DNA of 7,054 bases from Rubritepida sp. (GTDB taxonomy: Bacteria; Pseudomonadota; Alphaproteobacteria; Acetobacterales; Acetobacteraceae): contig JACMRO010000552.1 of the NCBI GenBank assembly GCA_014376425.1, positions 1-7,054 on the forward strand, in the 5' to 3' direction. How positions within the stretch are numbered: position 1 is the stretch's first letter; each line of letters opens with the position of its first letter. Position numbers and translations under genes: made by a program. The notes below the pieces were generated by a model. That model did no database searches. It saw only the letters and a program-made list of their open reading frames with translations, and had not been told where the DNA came from. Positions 1-5,235 of this stretch are shown in pieces.

Positions 1-140
1 ATGGCAGCCCCTCCAGCAGGCGCCTCTCCGCGGTGCCAATCGGCTGGCCCACCCCGCGTTCCAGCTCTTCCCACACGATCAACCCAGGCGGGCTTTCGCG
101 CCAGGCGGTGCTCGCGAAGTAGCGCAGCCCGGCGGCGGCG
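1..140 (-). pseudogene. Second, detached copy of the AlgJ-like gene 3' end
   Basis: Read on the minus strand, this stretch encodes 46 residues matching the C-terminus of the AlgJ-like protein at 255-1373: 39 of 46 residues are identical, there are no gaps, and both end in ERRLLEGLP. At nucleotide level 126 of 140 bases match, at a constant offset of 256 bp. The frame is open with no indels, but nothing of the upstream domains or the catalytic motifs is present, so it is a fragment. Homology stops abruptly near 140, where the CoA-transferase-like frame joins it. The T of its expected TGA stop is at position 1, with the other two bases outside the window. A GGAGGGG ribosome-binding sequence is also duplicated (14 down to 8), followed by AT at 2-1, so a further CoA-transferase start codon probably spans the edge. 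The copy relationship is seen directly; calling it non-functional is inference. Confidence 0.75.
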
Positions 141-258
141 TGCCAGGGCGGTCGATGCGCAGCACCTCAGCTCCCATATCGGCCAGCAACATGCCGCAGA
201 AGGGCGCGGGGCCGATGCCCGCCATTTCGATCACCCGGATGCCGGCCAGGGGCTTCAT
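79..258 (-). pseudogene. Truncated CaiB/BaiF-family CoA-transferase, N-terminal stub
   Basis: The ATG at 258-256 overlaps the AlgJ-like stop codon (ATGA) and has a good ribosome-binding site, GGAGGGG at 270-264 with 5 nt spacing. The first 38 or so residues are typical of the N-terminus of class III CoA-transferases, especially the alpha-methylacyl-CoA racemase branch: a PLAGIRVIEMAGIGPAPF segment followed by LLADMGAEVLRIDRP. Full-length members have roughly 350-400 residues and transfer or epimerise CoA thioesters in the cytoplasm. Here the family signal stops after codon 38 (near 145). The frame then reads out of register through the second copy of the AlgJ-like 3' end, giving a proline/alanine-rich tail before TGA at 81-79, for 59 residues in total. 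The catalytic aspartate region of the family is absent, so the product cannot be an enzyme. It is translationally coupled by position and may be the remnant of a duplication whose intact partner lies left of the window. Confidence 0.78.
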
Positions 259-1373
259 GGCAGCCCCTCCAGCAGGCGCCTTTCCGCGGTACTGACCGGC
301 TGGCCCACCCCGCGTTCCAGCACCTCCCACACGATCAACCTAGGTGGGCTTTCGCGCCAGGCGGGGCTGGCGAAGTAACGCAGCGCGGCGCCGGCGAAGC
401 CACCGCCGGCTTCAGCAAAATTGGCTACCGGCAGCCTCAGCGCCTGCTGCAGCGCGCCGTGAAAATTGCCGTTGACCGAATAGCTGCTGCCCAGCAGCAC
501 TGCTGGCGGCGCGTCCGCTTCGTCCAGAAGCCCGCCAGTGGGCTGGGGCGCCAGGGTGCGTGTCGGTGCCACCACATCGGGCGGCGGGCGCCACGGGTCT
601 GGCACCCGGTCCAGGTTCATCAGCCGTAGCAGATCGCCCGGCACCGGCGTGGGCGGTGCCGTCTCCGAGCGGAAGCCGCCGGGTCGGTCCATCCGCAGGT
701 CGCGGGCGGCATTGGCGATCAGCCCGGCCACCAGGGCCGCGCCACGCTCATTCCAATGCGTATCGGTTCGCAGCCACAATGCACCGCCGGCCGCGCGCAA
801 CGGCGCCAGGATTTCGACGCGGACCGCGCCGGCACGGTCCAGCAAGGCCGTGAAATCGGCATGGCGCGAGCGCGCCTGAGCCGAAAGCGGCGCGCCGCAC
901 AGATGCTCGGGGTGCACCCGCGCCTTGTCAGGCGTGATCGCGATCATCAGGGTGGTGCCACGCGCCGCCAAGGCGCGTTGCAGCCGCGCCAACCCGGCCG
1001 CGCGTTCGGCCATGGCGGCGGCAGCACCTTCCCAGGGGCGCAGCTCCTCGGTCAGGTACAGCCAACCCTCGCAACCGACCCGCGCTTGCGGCCCGCCGGA
1101 GCCGAATACACCCCAGCGCAGCACGCCCCCGGCGCCCCGCAACGCGCTATCCAGCGGCAGATCATGCGCCATGATGTGATTGATGGCCGCCGCGGTGCGC
1201 CCTGCCAGCAGTGCCTCCTGATTCAGGGTCGGCGCCAGCCGCGCCTGGGCCGCGGGCCCGCGCAAGGCCGCAACCCCCTGCCACAGGCCAAACCCCAGCC
1301 AGGCCAGGGCGAACAGCCCCTGCGCCATCGCCGCCCGCCGCCCACCCGCCCTCGCCACATCGATGAATGCCAT
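255..1373 (-). CDS. AlgJ/AlgX-like SGNH-type polysaccharide O-acetyltransferase
   Basis: A 372-residue protein with a short N-terminal cytoplasmic segment, one hydrophobic anchor (about residues 15-38) and a long extracytoplasmic domain. It resembles the AlgJ/AlgX/DltD-type SGNH-hydrolase-like acetyltransferases. Visible motifs are GWLYLTEELRP (103-113), AITPDKARVHPEHLC (145-159), the catalytic-type Asp-x-His in RTDTHWNERG (D204, H206) and the nucleophile-type block LLGSSYS (Ser296/297/299; which serine acts is not certain). In the known systems these proteins take acetyl groups delivered across the membrane by an AlgI-type partner and put them on a polysaccharide in the periplasm. The upstream neighbour is exactly such a partner, 93 bp away on the same strand. 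The ATG at 1373 is preceded by GGGGG with a 7-nt spacer, and an in-frame TAG lies two codons upstream, so no longer form is possible. Its TGA overlaps the next ATG. No other alginate genes are visible, so the target polymer is unknown. Confidence 0.85.
   Translation of the reverse strand: MAFIDVARAGGRRAAMAQGLFALAWLGFGLWQGVAALRGPAAQARLAPTLNQEALLAGRTAAAINHIMAHDLPLDSALRGAGGVLRWGVFGSGGPQARVGCEGWLYLTEELRPWEGAAAAMAERAAGLARLQRALAARGTTLMIAITPDKARVHPEHLCGAPLSAQARSRHADFTALLDRAGAVRVEILAPLRAAGGALWLRTDTHWNERGAALVAGLIANAARDLRMDRPGGFRSETAPPTPVPGDLLRLMNLDRVPDPWRPPPDVVAPTRTLAPQPTGGLLDEADAPPAVLLGSSYSVNGNFHGALQQALRLPVANFAEAGGGFAGAALRYFASPAWRESPPRLIVWEVLERGVGQPVSTAERRLLEGLP
257..396. repeat. Direct repeat copy 2 (partner at 1-140), 256 bp offset
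   Basis: These 140 bases align to 1-140 without gaps, with 14 mismatches (90% identity). The repeat covers the last 46 codons of the AlgJ-like gene plus the first two bases (AT) of the following ATG. Similarity ends sharply at about 396/140. The segment between the copies (about 141-256) is the start of a CoA-transferase gene. The layout is therefore a tandem duplication of a unit made of a caiB 5' end plus an algJ 3' end. Confidence 0.85.
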
Positions 1374-1376
1374 GCC

Positions 1377-1463
1377 CTAACCCCCGCAGCGTGGTCGAGA
1401 ACTGCATGCCGGCTGGGCGGGCGGGGAAGCTTCCATGTTCGATCGCCGCATCGCCAGTGCCAT
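1377..1463 (-). other. Spacer between the two acetylation genes, holding a 28-codon in-frame ORF
   Basis: The acyltransferase ends with TGA at 1469-1467. After one GGC triplet, an ATG at 1463 opens 28 codons (beginning MALAMRRSNMEASPP) that end in TAG at 1379-1377. After one more GGC triplet the AlgJ-like ATG follows. All three frames are the same, so only single stop codons separate them. G/C at third positions is clearly lower here than in the neighbouring genes, and the peptide has no recognisable motif or good ribosome-binding site. It is more likely a spacer, or a 5' part of the AlgJ-like gene cut off by a stop, than a working small gene. Confidence 0.2.
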
Positions 1464-1466
1464 GCC

Positions 1467-2861
1467 TCAAAACTGAAAGTAAAGGAACGGCACCGCCGCC
1501 CGGGAATACAACAGCACCAGCGCCAGGACGAAGGCGACCGACGGCCCGACCTGCCAGCCCAGCCGCCACATGCCACGGATCGCCTGCGGGTCGCGCTGCC
1601 AGGGCAGCCAGGCGCCGAAGCCGGGCAGGGCGCAAAGCACCAGTCCCAGGGCAAGTACCCACCATTGTTCGGGCAGGATCTGCCACGCCAGCCCGTCGCT
1701 GATGCCCCAGCCATGGCCGCCGGCCATGGCGGCATACAGCCGCCACGCCGTACCCAGATCAGGGGCGCGAAACACCACCCAGCCCAGCAGCACGGCCAGG
1801 AAGGTCAGTGGCAGGCCCAGCGCGGCGGGCAGGGCGTGGCCGCCGCGGGACCAGAGCCGATGCAGCGCCAGTAGCGCCCCATGCCAGCAGCCCCAGATGA
1901 TGAAGGCCCAGCTCGCACCATGCCAGAAGCCGCCTATCACCATCGTTGCCAACAGGTTTAAGTAGGTCCTGACCGCGCCGCGCCGGTTGCCGCCCAGCGG
2001 CACATACAGGTAGTCGCGCAGGAAGCGGCTGAGCGTCATGTGCCAGCGTTGCCAGAACTCCTGGATCGAGGTGGACAGATACGGGTTGGCAAAGTTCTGT
2101 GGGAAGTGAAAGCCCATCATCATCGCCAGCCCGACCGCCATGGCCGAATAGCCGGCGAAGTCGAAGAACAGCTGCAGCGTGTAGGCCAGCGCCGCCACCC
2201 AGGCGTCGCCGCCGCTGGGGGCGGGCAGGGCGAAGGCGGCATCGACCAGCGGCGCCAGCGTGTCAGCTATCACCACTTTCATCGCGAAGCCGGCCATGAA
2301 GCGGCGGGCGCCGGCCCCAAACAGCACCAGGCTGTGCTCGCGCGACTTCAGCTCCTGCTCGATCTCGGCGTAGCGCACGATGGGGCCGGCGATGAGCTGC
2401 GCGAAGATCGCCTTGTAGGCGGCGTAGTTCACGAAGCTGCGGCTGACCGGCACGTCGCGCCGGTACACATCGACCAGATACGACACCGATTGCAGCACGT
2501 AAAAGGACAGCCCGATGGGCAGCACGATCTCGGCCCAGCGAATGGTGCCCCAACCCAGCGCGTTGAAGGTTTCCACCCCGAAATTGGCGTATTTGAAGTA
2601 GGCGAGCACGGCCAGATTGCCGGCCACGCCAAAGGCCAGCCAGGCGCCGCGATGACGTGCGCCGTCCACCCGCAATGCGACGAGAAAGGTGAAGACTGTC
2701 ACCGCTACCAGCAGGGCCAGGAAGTCCACTCGCCACCAGGCGTAGAACGCCCAGGACAGAATCAGGATCGGCCAGTTCCGCCACCGGAACGGCGTCAGGA
2801 AATAGACGGCGAAGAAGACCGGCAGGAACAGAAACAGGAATTCGAAGCTGGCAAAGATCAA
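1467..2861 (-). CDS. AlgI-type membrane-bound O-acyltransferase (MBOAT)
   Basis: A multi-pass inner-membrane protein of about 464 residues, close to the usual 460-520 of the AlgI branch of MBOAT enzymes. Family landmarks run in order (numbered from the 2861 start): the opening FASFEFLFLFLPV, then YFKYANF near residue 90, QSVSYLVDVYRRD near 124-136, FANPYLSTSIQEFWQRWH (257-274), FLRDYLYVPLGGNRRG (280-295) and the MBOAT active-site block GGFWHGASW, whose histidine is about residue 314. AlgI proteins bring an acetyl group across the membrane for an AlgJ/AlgX partner, and that partner is encoded next. No ATG fits. TTG at 2861 matches the family's N-terminus and has GGGGGA 10 nt upstream; a TTG at 2894 would add 11 residues (MANCKSGDRRA) unlike the family and lacks a ribosome-binding site. 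The pair sits without other exopolysaccharide genes in view. Confidence 0.92.
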   Translation of the reverse strand: MIFASFEFLFLFLPVFFAVYFLTPFRWRNWPILILSWAFYAWWRVDFLALLVAVTVFTFLVALRVDGARHRGAWLAFGVAGNLAVLAYFKYANFGVETFNALGWGTIRWAEIVLPIGLSFYVLQSVSYLVDVYRRDVPVSRSFVNYAAYKAIFAQLIAGPIVRYAEIEQELKSREHSLVLFGAGARRFMAGFAMKVVIADTLAPLVDAAFALPAPSGGDAWVAALAYTLQLFFDFAGYSAMAVGLAMMMGFHFPQNFANPYLSTSIQEFWQRWHMTLSRFLRDYLYVPLGGNRRGAVRTYLNLLATMVIGGFWHGASWAFIIWGCWHGALLALHRLWSRGGHALPAALGLPLTFLAVLLGWVVFRAPDLGTAWRLYAAMAGGHGWGISDGLAWQILPEQWWVLALGLVLCALPGFGAWLPWQRDPQAIRGMWRLGWQVGPSVAFVLALVLLYSRAAVPFLYFQF

Positions 2862-3112
2862 GGCGCGGCGGTCCCCCGATTTGCAGTTTGCCAAGTGCCG
2901 GCGCGTCGCGGCAAGGGCGGCCTGGCAGCCGCGCCGCGGCGCATGCCGGCGCTGACCGCCATCTTCATTCGCCGCAATCGGTGGTAACTAAGCCAAGCCA
3001 ATCCCCGCCGCCACCGCGCGCTGTTCGGCGCCGCGCCCCCGGGGGTGCACAGTGCCACCTGCTGGCATAGGCTGCGGCCATCGACACGCTCCGCACCCGC
3101 CGCATCGGCCTT
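2862..3112. promoter_or_regulatory. Divergent intergenic region between acyltransferase and EamA genes
   Basis: About 250 bp separate two divergently read genes, so promoters for both directions are expected here. An AT-richer pocket at about 2961-3004 includes a short direct repeat, AAGCCAAGCCAA (2990-3001), and GGTAACTA, and is the most likely promoter area. I cannot point to a pair of -35/-10 boxes with good spacing on either strand. A small inverted repeat TGCCA-cctgc-TGGCA (3053-3067) and the palindrome CCCCCGGGGG (3036-3045) lie on the EamA side. They could be operator parts, but such short GC dyads are common at this base composition. Confidence 0.3.
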
Positions 3113-3958
3113 ATGCTGCTGATCGCCACCGCCTTCGGCTGGGGCAGCAACTGGCCCATGCTAAAATTGTTGTTGACGGAACTGCCGCCATTGCAGGCGC
3201 GCGGCGCGGCGGGAGTGACGGCGGGCCTGGGTTTCGCGTTGGGCGCCTGGGCCTTCGGGGTGCCGCTGCGGGTGCCGCGGCGGCTGTGGTCGCGGCTGGT
3301 GCTGGCGTCCCTGCTCAACGTCACGGCGTGGATGGGCTTCGCCACCTTCGGCCTGGTATGGCTCGGCGCCGGCGAGGCCGCGATCCTGGCCTATACCGTG
3401 CCGGTCTGGACGGCACTGCTGGCCTGGCCGGTGCTGGGCGAGGCACCTTCGGCCCGCCGCGTGGCGGCGCTGCTGCTGTCGCTGACGGGCGTCGCGATCC
3501 TGTTCGCCGGCAGGGGACTGGATTTCGGCCTCGCCAAGCTGCCGGGGATGGCGCTGATGACCGGGGCGGCGGTGTTGTTCGCGCTGGGCACGGTGTGGGG
3601 CAAGCGCACCCCGCTGGGGCTGCCGCCGGTGGCGTCGGTCGCCTGGCAGGTGGGGCTGGGCTGTGCTCCGCTGCTGCTGCTGGGCCTGCTGTTCGAACCC
3701 TGGCGCTGGGGCACACTCAGCAGCCAGGGCTGGTTCTTCATGGGCTGGATGACCGCAATCCCGCTTGGCCTCGCCTACCTGACCTGGTTCGAGGCCATCA
3801 AGCGCGTGCCCGCCACCTTCGCCACCGTGGCCATGCTGCTGGCGCCGATGGTCGGCGTGGCGGGTGCGGCGCTGGTGCTGGGCGAGCCGTTTGGCCTGCG
3901 CGAAGCGGCGGCGCTGCTGCTCACGCTTGCCGGCGTGCTGCTGGCCAGCTTCGGCTGA
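3113..3958 (+). CDS. EamA/DMT-family inner-membrane transporter
   Basis: A very hydrophobic protein of 281 residues, consistent with about ten transmembrane helices and with the usual 280-300 residues of the drug/metabolite transporter superfamily. The internal two-fold repeat is visible. Each half ends with the same pattern: AILAYTVPVWTALLAWPVLGE (90-110, split here only by numbering) in the first half and TVAMLLAPMVGVAGAALVLGE (238-258) in the second, each followed by a further hydrophobic helix. The first helix carries the typical GWGSNWP (9-15). Members are mostly exporters of amino acids, metabolites or drugs; the substrate cannot be told from sequence. The ATG at 3113 is the only standard start, but it has no clear ribosome-binding site and falls inside the first helix. 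The open frame continues back to 3071 (preceded by TAG at 3068-3070), adding IDTLRTRRIGL, a plausible basic N-terminus, if the ATC at 3080 is or was the start. The binding-protein gene follows after 34 nt, so cotranscription is possible. Confidence 0.88.
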   Translation: MLLIATAFGWGSNWPMLKLLLTELPPLQARGAAGVTAGLGFALGAWAFGVPLRVPRRLWSRLVLASLLNVTAWMGFATFGLVWLGAGEAAILAYTVPVWTALLAWPVLGEAPSARRVAALLLSLTGVAILFAGRGLDFGLAKLPGMALMTGAAVLFALGTVWGKRTPLGLPPVASVAWQVGLGCAPLLLLGLLFEPWRWGTLSSQGWFFMGWMTAIPLGLAYLTWFEAIKRVPATFATVAMLLAPMVGVAGAALVLGEPFGLREAAALLLTLAGVLLASFG

Positions 3959-3992
3959 GCTTGCTAAATGCGCGGGAAACAGGAGGCTGCCC

Positions 3993-5012
3993 ATGACCCT
4001 CACCCGCCGCACCGTGATGCTGTCCCCCTTGGCGTTGCCAGCGCTGGCGCCCGCCGCGCAGGCGCAGTCGCCGCGGGTCCGCATCACACTCGACTGGGCG
4101 TTCCAGTCGCCCAACGCCTTCGCCCTTGTGGCGCGCGAGCGCGGCTGGTTCCGCGAGGCCGGCGTCGACGTCCAGATCGACCGCGGCCAGGGCAGCGGCG
4201 GCGTGCCGGTGTCGCTGGCGAGTGGCACCCACGATGTGGGTTATGCCGACATCAACCCTGCCATCCGCTTCATGGCGGAAAATCCCGATCGCGGCATCAT
4301 CTGCGTGGGCATCCTGCATGATCGCGCCGCCTCCTGCGCCATCGTCCGCGCCGACGGTCCGATCCGCACGCCCAAGGACCTGGAGGGCCGCCGGCTCGCG
4401 GCGCCCGACTTCGATAGCGGGCGCCAGCTCTTCCCCGCCTTCGCCCGCGCCGCCGGCATCGATGCGTCGCGCGTCACCTTCGTGAGCGTCACGCCGGCGC
4501 TGCGCGAGCCGCTGCTGGTACGGCGCGAGGTCGATGGCATCACCGGCTTCGTTACCACCTCGGCCCTAGCCCTGAAGGGCATCGGCATGGACCACGCGGC
4601 GCAACGGGTGTTCCTGTACAACGACTTCGGCCTCAGCCTGTATGGCGGCTGCCTGCTGACCACGCGCGCCTTTGCCGAGCGCAACCCGGCCGGCCTGCGC
4701 GGCGTGGTGGCGGGGATGATCCGCGGCTTCCGCAGCAGCGTGAGCGACCCTGAAGGCATGCTGACCGTGCTGCGCCAGGTGGAACCACTCACCGATGTGG
4801 CGCTGGAGCGTGAGCGGCACCAGCTGAACATGGACCGCGTGGTCATCACCGATCATGTCCGGCAGCAGGGCATTTCGGTGGTCGATATGGCACGGCTGCA
4901 AACCAGCATCGAGGCGGTGGAGAGCAGCTACAACCTGCCCAACCGGCTGCGTGCCGACGCCCTCTACACGGCGGACTTCCTGCCGGCTGTCGCCGACCGG
5001 CGAATTGCATAG
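3993..5012 (+). CDS. ABC transporter substrate-binding protein, NMT1/THI5-like (NitT/TauT type)
   Basis: A periplasmic ligand-binding protein of 339 residues. The N-terminus MTLTRRTVMLSPLALPAL reads as a Tat-like or Sec signal peptide, with a twin arginine (5-6), a hydrophobic core and a likely cleavage after AQA (residue 24). The mature part opens with RITLDWAFQSPNAFALVARERGW, split as ITLDW (31-35) and GWFREAGVDVQI (51-62), the hallmark start of the nitrate/sulfonate/taurine/thiamine-precursor binding family. It goes on to SLASGTHDVGYAD (74-86) and RTPKDLEGRRLAAPDFDSG (125-143), both at the expected places. The ligand is not predictable. ATG at 3993 is chosen because AGGAGG at 3981-3986 lies 6 nt before it and the signal peptide begins there; the frame is open back to 3864, but that part overlaps the EamA gene in another frame. 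The ATPase and permease downstream complete the importer. Confidence 0.92.
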   Translation: MTLTRRTVMLSPLALPALAPAAQAQSPRVRITLDWAFQSPNAFALVARERGWFREAGVDVQIDRGQGSGGVPVSLASGTHDVGYADINPAIRFMAENPDRGIICVGILHDRAASCAIVRADGPIRTPKDLEGRRLAAPDFDSGRQLFPAFARAAGIDASRVTFVSVTPALREPLLVRREVDGITGFVTTSALALKGIGMDHAAQRVFLYNDFGLSLYGGCLLTTRAFAERNPAGLRGVVAGMIRGFRSSVSDPEGMLTVLRQVEPLTDVALERERHQLNMDRVVITDHVRQQGISVVDMARLQTSIEAVESSYNLPNRLRADALYTADFLPAVADRRIA

Positions 5013-5114
5013 AAGTTGGGCAACACGCGTCGGCCCAGGCGCTTTTCCCGGGTCGGCGGCGGTATGGCCGCATTTGTCGGGTTGCTAAACCGGGGGGCCG
5101 AGCATGGAGCCCAC

Positions 5115-5126
5115 GTCATGCATGAC
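5115..5126. promoter_or_regulatory. Perfect 12-bp dyad GTCATGCATGAC, possible operator
   Basis: GTCATGCATGAC is its own reverse complement over all 12 bases. It lies 110 nt before the ATPase start and its centre is about 33 bp from that of the second dyad. It contains ATG codons in both directions. Dyads of this size in an untranslated gap are typical of protein-binding sites, but no regulator gene is in the window and there is no other copy to compare. Confidence 0.3.
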
Positions 5127-5144
5127 TTCCGCCGTAGCCTCTTC

Positions 5145-5163
5145 GCGGGCGATCATCGCCCGC
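5145..5163. promoter_or_regulatory. Perfect 19-bp dyad GCGGGCGATCATCGCCCGC
   Basis: Nine bases are mirrored exactly around a single central C. As RNA it would fold into an 8-bp GC-rich stem with a UCA loop, stable enough to affect ribosome or polymerase progress before the ATPase gene. No U-run follows, so it is not a standard intrinsic terminator. It could be an operator, an mRNA-processing or stabilising hairpin that sets different levels of binding protein and ATPase, or a chance palindrome in GC-rich DNA. Confidence 0.4.
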
Positions 5164-5235
5164 CCGCCAGCGCCGCATGACACGACGCCGCCTCAGCGTT
5201 TCGCGCTCCTCTGCGCAACAGCCACCGGAGCCGCG

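Larger units (their letters stand above)
5013..5235 (+). promoter_or_regulatory. Long untranslated gap inside the ABC operon
   Basis: These 223 nt separate the binding protein from its ATPase, far more than the other junctions in the cluster (34 nt before the binding protein, 0 nt before the permease). It contains TTGCTAAA (5082-5089), a run of six G (5092-5097), an ATG at 5104 in frame with the ATPase, and two perfect dyads listed separately. A weak stem TGGGC/GCCCA (5017-5021 with 5033-5037), loosely followed by TTTT at 5043-5046, is too poor to call a terminator. The gap may hold a second promoter or a control site; I cannot identify a promoter with confidence. Confidence 0.3.

Noticed and set aside
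1..378. 125-codon plus-strand ORF starting at the first base
   Set aside because: It lies antisense to the repeat copies and the CoA-transferase stub, which have clear family signal on the minus strand; its Arg/Ala/Ser-rich sequence is typical of a shadow frame in GC-rich DNA.
1374..1466. Frameshift joining MQFSTTLRGLG (another frame) to the AlgJ-like N-terminus
   Set aside because: The peptide has no ribosome-binding site or family match, and the AlgJ-like protein already has a complete N-terminal anchor from ATG 1373.
756..1874. 372-codon plus-strand ORF
   Set aside because: It is antisense to both acetylation genes and crosses their boundary. It is rich in Gln/Arg/Gly/Pro with no motif, while the minus-strand proteins have catalytic blocks.
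2931..2942. 12-bp palindrome GCGCCGCGGCGC
   Set aside because: Pure G/C palindromes of this size are expected by chance at this base composition and it has no partner or positional meaning.
2040..2987. 315-codon plus-strand ORF
   Set aside because: It is antisense to the acyltransferase, low in hydrophobic residues, shows repeated charged and Gln/His/Gly residues, and matches no family.
3864..3992. Upstream extension of the binding protein to 3864
   Set aside because: It overlaps the EamA coding sequence in another frame, and the AGGAGG plus signal peptide place the start at 3993.
3161..4228. 355-codon minus-strand ORF
   Set aside because: It covers parts of two well-supported plus-strand genes and their junction; its composition (Gln/Arg/His/Gly) is that of a GC-rich shadow.
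5017..5046. Intrinsic terminator after the binding-protein gene
   Set aside because: The stem is only about five pairs with an 11-nt loop, and the TTTT is short and separated from the stem by several bases.
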